From NCBI GenBank assembly GCA_023426125.1, contig JAFABI010000058.1, forward strand, positions 1-64,000: a DNA stretch of 64,000 bases, given 5' to 3'. How positions within the stretch are numbered: position 1 is the stretch's first letter; the number at the start of each line of letters is the position of its first letter. Made by a program: the position numbers and the translations under genes. Of this stretch, positions 1 to 8,711 are shown one piece after another. Under the pieces are notes generated by a model. It made no database searches. It was not told where the DNA came from and saw only the letters and a list, made by a program, of their open reading frames with translations. This DNA is from Bacillota bacterium. GTDB taxonomy: Bacteria > Bacillota > Clostridia > Acetivibrionales > DTU013.

Positions 1-2437
1 ACATTGCCTGATTGTTTCCAACAGGTTCCCATGCTGTATCTTGAAGATCAATATTGGCTCCAAGCCGATAGTTTCCTGTCAGATCATATTTAAGGTTGTT
101 CAGTTGCTCCTTTGTAGTAATTATATATGGATTGGAAGTAGAGCCATTTCCCCCAGTTACATCATTGGCAGGAAGCCCTTCGCTAACCCCGGAAGGTTTT
201 TGGACGTTTTTAAAGTATGGATAGGAGGCCCCTTCATCTATTGTCCATACCGCTGAAAAATCCCACCCACTGAATGATGCCTGTGCTTTCATCCCTGATG
301 TTAATTTTCCGACATCACTTGCATTTTTGGGTACATATCCTGAAGCTATGCCATCGTAATAACTATTTGTAACAGTCCCATATTGATAGCCAATTAGCCC
401 TCCGGCATATTGACTCGTACAGTATATGGTACCAGCTGAATAGCAATATCTGACTGTTGCATATGAATTATCACCTACCAACCCACCTACATAACCACTA
501 GCAGACCCTGTTACATTTCCAAGGGAAAAACAATTGGAAATAATTTCAGTAGTCCCGTGTAGTCCTCCTATGAGACCGCCTATCCTTATTCCGCCGCTGA
601 CATTTCCTGTAGCATAGCATTCAGTCAAATTTTGGCTTGTTCCAATCATATAGCCAATTAACCCGCCTACCATATCTCCACTGCTTGTTACATCTCCGGT
701 TGAGTATGACTTGCTACACGTCGCAAAACAATACCCAATTAACCCCCCACAATACAATACTGTACTCGTATTTGTAACATTTGCTTCCGATAAGCATCTG
801 TCGACTATACCACCTGATGCATACCCAATCATTCCACCTGTATAGCCTGAACCTGCCACTGCACTTGTTCCCTTAACAGCACAATTCTGTATAACTGTAG
901 TTCCGGCAGTCTGCCCTGCTAGTCCCCCTGTATACTGCCTTCCTGTTACATTTATGTTACTCAAGGTTAGATTCTTTATCGTCGCATTATTCGTATACCC
1001 GAAAAATCCTACATATTCAGTTGTAGGTTTATTTATCACAAAATTAATTATTGTATACCCATTCCCATCAAACGATGTTGTAAATGGTGCCGAACTGCTC
1101 CCCACCGGTTCCCAAACAGCCCCCCCCAGATCTATATCCTTTCCCAACTTATAATGCGCGGATAAATTATCTTTGACTGTTAGCAACTTTTCAACCGTCA
1201 TAATTATATATGGATCTTCCGCAGTTCCGGTACCATATGAAGTTGTAGTTACAGTAATATAATCGCTCCATTCACTATATCCTCCGGAATTCTTTGCTCT
1301 CACTCTATATTTGTGCTGAGTGTTAACTTCCAGCTTACTATGAAGATAGTCTGTTTCCAGCATATTTGAAATAACTATACCATCTGCTTCAATTTCATAC
1401 TCTTCTGCTTCGTCTACTGTGTCCCATGTAACGGTTATTGACGTAAAAGTCTGAGTAGTTGTAATATTTCCCGGTATAGCAAGAACCTTTGTAGTTGCGC
1501 TGATTAGATCACTCCATAAGCCTGGCTCTCCACCAGCGTTTTTAGCTCTTACTCTATAACTATGTTGGGTATTTGAAAGTAAATTTTCGTGAATGTATGT
1601 AGTATTCGGTCCAATTTCAATTACTGAGCCATCTATTTCAATATCATAAGCTGATACTCCCTCAACAGCATTCCATGCTAATTCCACTTTTGTCGTTGTT
1701 GAATTTGCTGTAAGTCCTGAAGGTGCAGATAGAAATGTAGTAAATATTAAAGCAGCGCTCGGTTCGGATATATTACCTGCTGCATCTTTTGATTTTATAC
1801 TTATGGAGTATTCTGTATCAGGAACCAAATTTACAATCATGAAATTGTTCTCATGAGTTTCTGCGAGGTATGAAGCTCCTTCATAAACTACATATCCTAC
1901 TATACTTTCATTATTTATACCGGCATTCCATATTAAAATTGCAGATATGTCTGTTTTGCTGTCCAATGCTATATCGGTAGGTGGAGTCGGCGGATCCATA
2001 TCACTTGATCCATTTGTTGTCGTTTCTGTAGAATCGCTGGTTTCCGGTTCGCTTGTTGTCACTTGTAGAGTGTTGCTAGAGCCCGATTCATTTTCAACAG
2101 CATCTTTTGCTTTAATGAAATATGTATAGGCTGTTGCAGGAGACAAATCAATATCTGTAAAAGTTATATCGTTCGTCGTCCCTATTTTTATAGTATCCCT
2201 ATATACGTCGTATTCAAGGACACCTACATTATCTGTGGAGCTTGTCCAACTAAATTCAACTGTAGTGTCCGTAATAGACTCCACTACAAGATCTGTTGGA
2301 TCAGTCGGCGGCTCTGTGTCGGACAGAATCTCTTCTGCAAAGACCTGATTAGTAAATAATTGAGCTATTCCGGAAGGTAGTACACATTGAAATAGGAAAA
2401 ACATGACAACTAAAAAGATGGACAGCAATTTTCTCAT
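1..2437 (-). CDS. Secreted FN3/GLUG-repeat surface protein, N-terminal part (C-terminus beyond window)
   Basis: The frame is open from an ATG at 2437 to the left edge, about 812 codons, so the gene is partial. A ribosome site (GGTAGGAGG) precedes the ATG. The first 33 or so residues form a signal peptide (basic MRK, long hydrophobic core, likely cut after VFA). Four fibronectin type III-like domains follow (about nt 2330-2060, 1990-1735, 1730-1500, 1495-1240), recognisable by repeated W..., Y.V and YRVRAKN strands. Then comes a module that starts GTGTAEDPYII and carries about seven GLUG-type repeats (GGLIGY, GGLAGQ, GGLVGD) between about nt 950 and 370. A second copy of the module start (GNGSTSNPYII) begins near nt 130. 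GLUG/FN3 proteins of clostridia are exported and often bind cell walls or carbohydrates; that role is inferred. The missing C-terminus may hold SLH domains or another anchor. Confidence 0.85.
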   Translation of the reverse strand, partial: MRKLLSIFLVVMFFLFQCVLPSGIAQLFTNQVFAEEILSDTEPPTDPTDLVVESITDTTVEFSWTSSTDNVGVLEYDVYRDTIKIGTTNDITFTDIDLSPATAYTYFIKAKDAVENESGSSNTLQVTTSEPETSDSTETTTNGSSDMDPPTPPTDIALDSKTDISAILIWNAGINNESIVGYVVYEGASYLAETHENNFMIVNLVPDTEYSISIKSKDAAGNISEPSAALIFTTFLSAPSGLTANSTTTKVELAWNAVEGVSAYDIEIDGSVIEIGPNTTYIHENLLSNTQHSYRVRAKNAGGEPGLWSDLISATTKVLAIPGNITTTQTFTSITVTWDTVDEAEEYEIEADGIVISNMLETDYLHSKLEVNTQHKYRVRAKNSGGYSEWSDYITVTTTSYGTGTAEDPYIIMTVEKLLTVKDNLSAHYKLGKDIDLGGAVWEPVGSSSAPFTTSFDGNGYTIINFVINKPTTEYVGFFGYTNNATIKNLTLSNINVTGRQYTGGLAGQTAGTTVIQNCAVKGTSAVAGSGYTGGMIGYASGGIVDRCLSEANVTNTSTVLYCGGLIGYCFATCSKSYSTGDVTSSGDMVGGLIGYMIGTSQNLTECYATGNVSGGIRIGGLIGGLHGTTEIISNCFSLGNVTGSASGYVGGLVGDNSYATVRYCYSAGTIYCTSQYAGGLIGYQYGTVTNSYYDGIASGYVPKNASDVGKLTSGMKAQASFSGWDFSAVWTIDEGASYPYFKNVQKPSGVSEGLPANDVTGGNGSTSNPYIITTKEQLNNLKYDLTGNYRLGANIDLQDTAWEPVGNNQAM

Positions 2438-2646
2438 AAAGAAACCTCCTACCATATTTAGTAATTAAGTGCCTATTACATTAGCAGATCAAAAAAAAAT
2501 TATTCTTAAATATTCATAGAAATGACTACTATTACGTGTAAGTCTTTTAGTTCGGACCTCAGGCTTATAATGGAATTAATGCTATAATATATTATCACAA
2601 TGAATTATATACAATGCTGTTATATTTTTCTTTTAATGGTATAAAT

Positions 2647-2676
2647 ATTATATATGAAAGCATAGCAAATTGTCAA
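2647..2676 (-). promoter_or_regulatory. Sigma-A type promoter of the GLUG/FN3 gene
   Basis: TTGACA (2676-2671) and TATAAT (2652-2647) are both perfect consensus boxes with an 18-nt spacer. The start codon lies about 205 nt downstream, so the mRNA has a long AT-rich leader. I do not recognise a riboswitch class in that leader. Confidence 0.65.
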
Positions 2677-2835
2677 TATTTTTCTCAATTTGTTTTATTT
2701 ACCCCGGAACAATACTGATATTTAAAATATTTACAACGAGATCCTGTTGCCCACTTGTATTCGGAAGTATAAGAATTGTTATGCATTAGTAAAGTGTAGG
2801 GATGCGCATCCGCAAATGCAATCTACGTCAAACAG

Positions 2836-2866
2836 CTGCCAGACGGCCACTGGCCGCCCTACATTG
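2836..2866. repeat. Interspersed GGCC...CCCTACA repeat
   Basis: CCAGACGGCCACTGGCCGCC followed by CTACATTG. The palindromic core GGCCACTGGCC next to CCCTACA recurs in varied form at 39241-39258 and 50876-50903, and the CGCGCCCCTAC tail at 16550-16561 and 39303-39314. Confidence 0.5.
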
Positions 2867-2917
2867 AATGCCTTAAGGTCAATGGCTGCCTATTGTGCTG
2901 TTATTTCACTCCTCTTT

Positions 2918-2958
2918 CTTAGGAGCGCTGAAAGTATTACTTCCGATTTTCCTCCGCA
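2918..2958. repeat. Half copy of inverted-repeat family 1
   Basis: TTAGGAGCGCTGAAAGTATT followed by ACTTCC matches the left arms at 38106 and 62998. The matching right arm (GGAAGTTATATTT...CAGTgCTTA) is not seen downstream, so this looks like a decayed or truncated copy. Confidence 0.5.
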
Positions 2959-3077
2959 ATTTTTTGTCACATAAGCAAACCGCAAATACAAAGCATTTGC
3001 GGCCGCCATACCCGTCCATAATGGATTGGATTTTCATTCGAAATAGATCTCTCATGGTTCTTATCTGAAAATTGCCA

Positions 3078-6000
3078 CTAAAACAAACTCATCTGACTGC
3101 TTTCGTGCATTCCTTCCAGGCACCCGTTCTGCTGCAATATCTCGATAACAGCCTTGCTGATCTTGGCCCTCAGGCGCAAATCTTCGATGGAAAGGAACTC
3201 TCCGTCCTTCCTGGCCTCCACGATATTTCCCGCCGCAGCCAGGCCCAGCCCCTGCAAAGCGTTAAAGGGAGGCCGGATACCCTCGGGCGTGATCTGGAAC
3301 TTTGCCGCCTCGGATTTGTACAGATCCACCGGCAAAAACCTTATGCCGCGTGCATACATTTCGTTGGCCACCTCAAGGATGGTCAGAACGTTTTTCTCCT
3401 TCTGGGAGATGTTATTGCCCAGCTTCTCCAGTTCCTCAATCTTGCTTCTTACCCGCTCCTTGCCGTGGGTCATAAGGTTTGCGTCAAATTCATCGGCTCG
3501 CACTGTAAAATATGTAACATAGAAGGCTTCTGGGTGATAGACCTTAAACCAGCCTATTCGCATAGCTGTCATTACATAAGCTGCCGCGTGGGCTTTGGGG
3601 AACATGTATTTTATCTTTTTACAGGACTCGATATACCATTCCGGTACGTCGTGGGCTTTCATTTCCTCTTCGTATTCGGGCTTAAGTCCTTTTCCCTTAC
3701 GCACGTCTTCCATAATTTTAAAGGCGATCTTCGGCGGGAGCGCACGGTACATAAGATAGACCATGATGTTATCCCTGGTACCTATAACGTCTGAAATATT
3801 GCAGATACCGTTCCTTACAAGGTCCTGCGCATTATTGAGCCATACGTCGGTCCCGTGGGAAAGTCCGCTGATCTGCAGCAGGTCGGAAAAGGTTTTGGGC
3901 TTGGTGTCCAGCAGCATCTGCCTTACGAATTTCGTACCGAACTCCGGCAGTGCAAAGGTCCCCACTTCGCTGCTGATGTCCTCCGGCTTCACGCCTAACG
4001 GTTCAGTCGACAGAAAGAGCCCCATAACCTTTTCATCGCTGACAGGCACATCATAAACACTGATCCCTGTAAGGTCTCCCAGCATTTTGATCATCGTGGG
4101 GTCGTCATGGCCCAGAATGTCCAGCTTCAAAATCGTATCGTGCAGCGAATGGAAGTCGAAATGCGTCGTGATAATGTCCGATTGCGTATCATCGGCAGGC
4201 CTCTGGATGGGCGTAAAATCAAATACCTCATTCTCCCGGGGAATAACAATAATGCCTCCCGGATGCTGGCCGGTAGTTCTCTTTATTCCGGTGCAGCCTC
4301 TTACCAGCCTGTTTATCTCGGCGTTTGTGGTTACGATGTTTCTTTCATCCAGGTATTTTTTCACAAAGCCATAAGCTGTTTTTTCCGCTACCGATGCGAT
4401 GGTACCCGCCCTGAAGACATTTCCCGAACCGAAAAGCTCTTCGGTATATTTGTGCGCTCTGGACTGGTATTCACCGGAGAAGTTCAGGTCAATATCGGGG
4501 GCTTTATCTCCGTCAAAGCCCAGGAAGGTTTCGAAAGGAATGTCGTGGCCGTCGCTTTTCATCAAAGCGCCGCATAGGGGACAGTTTTTCTTCGGCAGGT
4601 CGAAGCCTGAACCGACGGAACCGTCCGTGATGAATTCGGAATATTTGCAGCTGCCGCAGACATAATGCGGGGGTAGCGGATTTACTTCCGTAATGCCGGT
4701 CATCGTAGCGGCAAGGGAGGATCCGACAGATCCCCTTGAGCCTACAATATAGCCATCCGATATTGATTTTGCAACAAGCTTTTGCGCGGTGATGTACATA
4801 ACGGCAAAGCCGTTCTTAATGATGGAATTCAGTTCTTTTGCCAGCCTGTCGGAGACGATCTGGGGCAGCGGATCGCCGTAAATCTGGCGGGCGTTCTCAT
4901 AAGCCAGCCTTTCGATTTCCTCTTCGGCGCCGTCGATTTTTGGAGGATATGTACCCAGAGGGATAGGGATCACGTCCTCGATTTCCTCCGCAATTTTCTC
5001 CGTATTGGTGACAACCACCTCAAAAGCTTTCTCCTTGCCCAGATAGTCGAACTCTGCCAGCATCTCGCCTGTCGTCCGGAAATACAAGGGCGCCTGATTG
5101 TCTGCATCGGAATAGCCCTGGCCTCCCATAAGGATCCTTCGAAAAGCCTCGTCCCTGGGATCCATGAAATGGACGTCACAGGTGGCAACCACCGGCTTTT
5201 TCATTTTTTCGGCCAGCTCAATTATTTTCCGGTTTATATCTTTTAATTCGCTTACTCCGGAAACCTTTCCGTTGTTTATCAGAAACTGGTTGTTCCCCAG
5301 AGGCTGAATTTCAAGGTAATCGTAAATCCTGGCGATCTTCTGGATCTCCTCCGGATTTTTCTGGTCCAGGATGGCTCTGTAAACCTCGCCCGCTTCGCAG
5401 GCGCTGCCGAGGATAAGCCCCTCGCGGTATTTCATCAGCAGGGCTTTGGGAACTCTGGGCCTTTTATAATAATAATTCAAATGGGATTCGGATACGATCT
5501 TGTAGAGGTTCTTAAGGCCGGTATTATTCTTCACCAGAAGGATCGCATGATAGGATTCGGCCTTGGTGAAATCGAACTTTCCGTTGACTGCCTGATGTAT
5601 GTCGCCGACATTCTCCACGCCTTTGCCTTTTAAAATATCCGCGCACTTGATAAATATGCGTGCAGTGGCCTCCGCGTCATGGACCGCCCGGTGGTGGTTT
5701 TCCAGCTTGACGCCCAGATGCTTTGCCACCAGGTTCAGCTTGTATTTTCCCAGGTCCGGAAACAGGCTGCGTGACAGCTGTAAGGTATCAATGACCGCAT
5801 TGCCGAATCTTTTTCCCATTTTTTTCGCGTTGTATTTGATAAAGCCGGTGTCAAAGGAAGCATTGTGGGCAATGACAGGCAATTCGCCCGCAAAGTGCAT
5901 AAAAGCGCTCAATGCCCGTTCAATGTCAGGCGCTTCCGCCACCATTTCATCCGTTATGCCGGTTAGCTTTGTTATAAATTCAGGGATATGGATGCCCGGA

Positions 6001-7388
6001 TTTACAAATGTATTAAAAGAATCGACAACTTCTCCGCCTTTGATTTTTACAGCGCCGATTTCCGTTAGTTTGTCCTTCTCAGCTTCCAGTCCGGTGGTTT
6101 CTATGTCAAATACCACGAATTCACCATCTACGGGATGGCTTTCCGTCTCCGCTCCGGCGGAATAGACGATAGGGAGTTCATCATCCAGGAGATAGCATTC
6201 TACGCCGTAGAGGATCTTGATTTTGTTTTTCTTCCCGGCTTTGTATGCATCGGGGTATGCCTGAAGCACGCCATGGTCCGTAATGGCAATTGCCTTATGC
6301 CCCCAGTCTGCCGCTCTCTTGACCAGCGCATCCACAGGGGTGACCGCATCCATGGAACTCATCTGGGTATGCAGGTGAAGCTCCACTCTCTTTATTTCCG
6401 CCGTGTCCAGCTTGATTAGCTTTTCTATTTCGATAATATCCGTCGCCAGGATCACAAGCTCCCTGGCATACTTGTCAAACTGGGCTTCTCCGCGGACGCG
6501 GAAGCTCAGCCCGTCTTTGATCTGCTCCTGCCTCAGTTCGATATCGTCCTTTTGTATAAAGAACTTTATTGTAAGGGAGCTGTTATAGTCCGTGATGTCA
6601 AAGGAGCATAAAAACCGCTCCCCTCTTATTTCCCGGAAGACGATATTGGAAATATCCCCACTGACTGCCACCCTGCCGGAGTCCTGCGTAACCTCGCTCA
6701 TTTTCATTATACTGTCGTTGAAGTTTTTACCCAGGATAATGTCAACGATTCCGGTAGTCTGATCGGATTCCTTCCTCCTCTGTTTTTTCGCCGGACCGTT
6801 TTCGGTATAGACCGGCGCCATTCTCAATACTCTGGCTTCTTCCGCTTCTTTTTGCTGGAAATAGTCGGCCCTGCCGTTATCATCAAGGGCAAAGTCGATA
6901 AAGCTCACATTTGTTTTCTGTGAAATCGCGTTATTTATAAGCTCTTCAAGTATCCTGTCACAGGAATGCGACTTGAGAATCATTGCTCCTTTGGTCTTGA
7001 GACGGATCGTCAGATGGGTTCCGTCCAGTTCCCACTGGCAGCCGGTAAGGATCCCGCGGCTTAATGCAACTTTCCTGTTGACGGTATAAAGAAGGCTTTC
7101 CCAATACTCCTTCAGCAGCTGCTCAAGGGTAATGTCCATTTCAAATTTGACTTTAATATTAATGGTATCTACGGAAAAACTATTGCACAGGGACTGTTCC
7201 GCCTCTGCTATTACAGCCGCCGGTATCATCCTGGCGGAGGCAATGGAAAGATCCATGCGCCTTGATTTCGTGAATACGCCAATATTTACGATTTTGACAT
7301 CCTTAAAATAGGTAAGGGCTTCTCCTTTTAATCCGGTTTCACTGAAAATCTCAAGAAAACCACTTGTTTTTACAGCAGCATCACTCAT
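3078..7388 (-). CDS. polC: DNA polymerase III alpha subunit, PolC type
   Basis: This is the replicative DNA polymerase of low-GC Gram-positives, with built-in 3'-5' proofreading. At 1436 residues it is full length for the family. Domains in order: an N-terminal region and OB fold (about 1-330), the first part of the PHP domain with HLHTQMS at about 336, the inserted DEDD exonuclease with VVFDIETTGL at about 424, the rest of PHP, then the palm with PDIDLNFSGEY at about 961 and the finger and helix-hairpin-helix regions. Zinc-type cysteine pairs (CGSCKY, CPLCG) precede the palm. The start is the only sensible ATG, but its ribosome site is weak (GGGGTAA) and lies at the edge of the tandem GGGGACA repeats. 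It is the last gene of the ispG-side run, as is usual in Firmicutes. Confidence 0.98.
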   Translation of the reverse strand: MSDAAVKTSGFLEIFSETGLKGEALTYFKDVKIVNIGVFTKSRRMDLSIASARMIPAAVIAEAEQSLCNSFSVDTINIKVKFEMDITLEQLLKEYWESLLYTVNRKVALSRGILTGCQWELDGTHLTIRLKTKGAMILKSHSCDRILEELINNAISQKTNVSFIDFALDDNGRADYFQQKEAEEARVLRMAPVYTENGPAKKQRRKESDQTTGIVDIILGKNFNDSIMKMSEVTQDSGRVAVSGDISNIVFREIRGERFLCSFDITDYNSSLTIKFFIQKDDIELRQEQIKDGLSFRVRGEAQFDKYARELVILATDIIEIEKLIKLDTAEIKRVELHLHTQMSSMDAVTPVDALVKRAADWGHKAIAITDHGVLQAYPDAYKAGKKNKIKILYGVECYLLDDELPIVYSAGAETESHPVDGEFVVFDIETTGLEAEKDKLTEIGAVKIKGGEVVDSFNTFVNPGIHIPEFITKLTGITDEMVAEAPDIERALSAFMHFAGELPVIAHNASFDTGFIKYNAKKMGKRFGNAVIDTLQLSRSLFPDLGKYKLNLVAKHLGVKLENHHRAVHDAEATARIFIKCADILKGKGVENVGDIHQAVNGKFDFTKAESYHAILLVKNNTGLKNLYKIVSESHLNYYYKRPRVPKALLMKYREGLILGSACEAGEVYRAILDQKNPEEIQKIARIYDYLEIQPLGNNQFLINNGKVSGVSELKDINRKIIELAEKMKKPVVATCDVHFMDPRDEAFRRILMGGQGYSDADNQAPLYFRTTGEMLAEFDYLGKEKAFEVVVTNTEKIAEEIEDVIPIPLGTYPPKIDGAEEEIERLAYENARQIYGDPLPQIVSDRLAKELNSIIKNGFAVMYITAQKLVAKSISDGYIVGSRGSVGSSLAATMTGITEVNPLPPHYVCGSCKYSEFITDGSVGSGFDLPKKNCPLCGALMKSDGHDIPFETFLGFDGDKAPDIDLNFSGEYQSRAHKYTEELFGSGNVFRAGTIASVAEKTAYGFVKKYLDERNIVTTNAEINRLVRGCTGIKRTTGQHPGGIIVIPRENEVFDFTPIQRPADDTQSDIITTHFDFHSLHDTILKLDILGHDDPTMIKMLGDLTGISVYDVPVSDEKVMGLFLSTEPLGVKPEDISSEVGTFALPEFGTKFVRQMLLDTKPKTFSDLLQISGLSHGTDVWLNNAQDLVRNGICNISDVIGTRDNIMVYLMYRALPPKIAFKIMEDVRKGKGLKPEYEEEMKAHDVPEWYIESCKKIKYMFPKAHAAAYVMTAMRIGWFKVYHPEAFYVTYFTVRADEFDANLMTHGKERVRSKIEELEKLGNNISQKEKNVLTILEVANEMYARGIRFLPVDLYKSEAAKFQITPEGIRPPFNALQGLGLAAAGNIVEARKDGEFLSIEDLRLRAKISKAVIEILQQNGCLEGMHESSQMSLF

Positions 7389-7400
7389 TTGTACATTTAC

Positions 7401-7648
7401 CCCGTTTCAAAAGGGGACATTTCCCAGACCCCTGACTTTTTTTGCTTCTTTTGGGGGTGTATCCCCTCGTCTTTCAAAAGGGGAATTCCCTAGACCCGTG
7501 AGGAACACCTCTTGCTCGATCCCGTGGCTCCTTCTCCTTGTGGGGTGTGTCCCCTCGTCTTTCAAAAGGGGACATTCCCTAGCCCCGTGAGGAATACCTC
7601 TTGCCCGGTCCCGTGGCTCCTTCTTCTTGTGGGGTGTGTCCCCTCTCC
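7401..7648. repeat. Tandem 88-bp GGGGACA repeats in the ispG-polC gap
   Basis: Two near-identical 88-bp units (7471-7558 and 7559-7646) run head to tail, preceded by a shorter decayed unit (7401-7470). Each starts CTTTCAAAAGGGGA and ends GGGGTGTGTCCCCT. On the transcribed minus strand each unit has GGGGACA near one end and TGTCCCC near the other, so each can close into a long hairpin. Related single units occur at 11150-11235, 12950-12980 and 13300-13385. Confidence 0.85.
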
Positions 7649-7649
7649 T

Positions 7650-8711
7650 TTAAAGTTTTTCTATCTCCGCCAGCAGTTCTTCAACGATCCTGTCCTGAGG
7701 GATCTTGCGTATAATCTCGCCTTTTCTGAAAAGCAAGGCTTCTCCATCGCCGCCGGCAATGCCTATATCCGCTTCTCTCGCTTCTCCCGGCCCATTGACC
7801 GCGCAACCCATGACTGCGACTTTTATATCTTTTTTCATATCTTTCAGCTTTTGGTCAAGAAGCTCTGCGATATTCACCAGATCAATGCGGCATCTCCCGC
7901 AGGTCGGGCATGAAACCAGCTCGATACCGCCCTTTTTGATGTCCAGGGCTTTCAGTATTTCGCGTCCGACTTTTACTTCTTCCACGGGATCGCCGGTCAG
8001 GGATACCCGCAGGGTGTCGCCGATGCCCTCAGACAGCAAACAGCCAAGGGCTACCGATGATTTTACAGTGCCCCGGAAAAGTGTTCCGGCCTCTGTCACT
8101 CCGATATGCAAAGGGTACCGGGATTTTTGCGACATCAGCCGATAGGCGGCAATGGTTTGCGTCACGCCGGATGCCTTTATGGAAAAAGCAATGTCTTCAA
8201 ATCCAAGGTCCTCTAAAATCTCTGCATGGCCCAGCGCGCTTTCCACCATGCCTTCAGGTGTTACTCCGCCATATTTCGCCAATATGCGCTTTTCTACGGA
8301 GCCTGAATTGACGCCGATCCGTATGGGAATTCCCCGCGCTCTGGCGGCATCCACCACTTTGGCCACTCTGTCGCGGCTTCCGATATTCCCGGGATTCAGA
8401 CGGATTTTATCCACACCGTTTTTTATGCATTCAAGGGCAAGACGGTAGTCAAAATGAATGTCGGCTACCACCGGTATCGCCGCTGCTTCTTTTATGGCTT
8501 TTACCGCACCCGCAGCCTCATTGTCAGGCACTGCGACCCTGACGATGTCGCAGCCGGCTTCCTCCAGACGCCTGATCTGGCTTATGGTTGCGGCCGCATC
8601 CCGCGTATCGGTATTAGTCATTGACTGCACCGTTATCGGCGCGTCTCCGCCGATGAATACATTGCCGACACGGATTTTACGCGTTGGCCTTCTATCGATA
8701 AAGCTATCCAT
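7650..8711 (-). CDS. ispG: 4-hydroxy-3-methylbut-2-enyl diphosphate synthase (flavodoxin/ferredoxin dependent)
   Basis: This is the penultimate enzyme of the non-mevalonate isoprenoid pathway. It reductively converts the cyclic diphosphate MEcPP to HMBPP. The 353-residue length is that of the bacterial short form. The N-terminal TIM barrel has TRKIRVGNVFIGG and TVQSMTNTDT. The C-terminal half carries the 4Fe-4S cysteines in SCPTCGRC (around residue 262) and GCAVNGPGE. The ATG at 8711 overlaps the end of rseP and has GAGG 7 nt upstream. The gene follows rseP and dxr, so two steps of the same pathway flank the site-2 protease. Confidence 0.97.
   Translation of the reverse strand: MDSFIDRRPTRKIRVGNVFIGGDAPITVQSMTNTDTRDAAATISQIRRLEEAGCDIVRVAVPDNEAAGAVKAIKEAAAIPVVADIHFDYRLALECIKNGVDKIRLNPGNIGSRDRVAKVVDAARARGIPIRIGVNSGSVEKRILAKYGGVTPEGMVESALGHAEILEDLGFEDIAFSIKASGVTQTIAAYRLMSQKSRYPLHIGVTEAGTLFRGTVKSSVALGCLLSEGIGDTLRVSLTGDPVEEVKVGREILKALDIKKGGIELVSCPTCGRCRIDLVNIAELLDQKLKDMKKDIKVAVMGCAVNGPGEAREADIGIAGGDGEALLFRKGEIIRKIPQDRIVEELLAEIEKL

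Larger units (their letters stand above)
2438..3077. other. Intergenic region, 640 bp
   Basis: It holds the promoter and leader of the GLUG gene on the left. Around 2836-2866 it has a CGGCC/GGCCG...CCCTACA-type interspersed repeat. At 2918-2958 is a half copy of inverted-repeat family 1. A short inverted GCAAATrC pair lies around 2990-3003. I see no convincing gene in it. Confidence 0.6.

Noticed and set aside
2438..2646. Riboswitch in the long leader of the GLUG gene
   Set aside because: The leader is long enough, but I could not match a known class such as c-di-GMP by its conserved core; a covariance search would be needed.
3072..3794. 240-codon open frame on the plus strand
   Set aside because: It lies wholly opposite the polC 3' end, has no family features and reflects codon bias of the real gene.
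7401..7648. Possible CRISPR array
   Set aside because: The units are directly adjacent 88-bp repeats with no unique spacers and no cas genes nearby.
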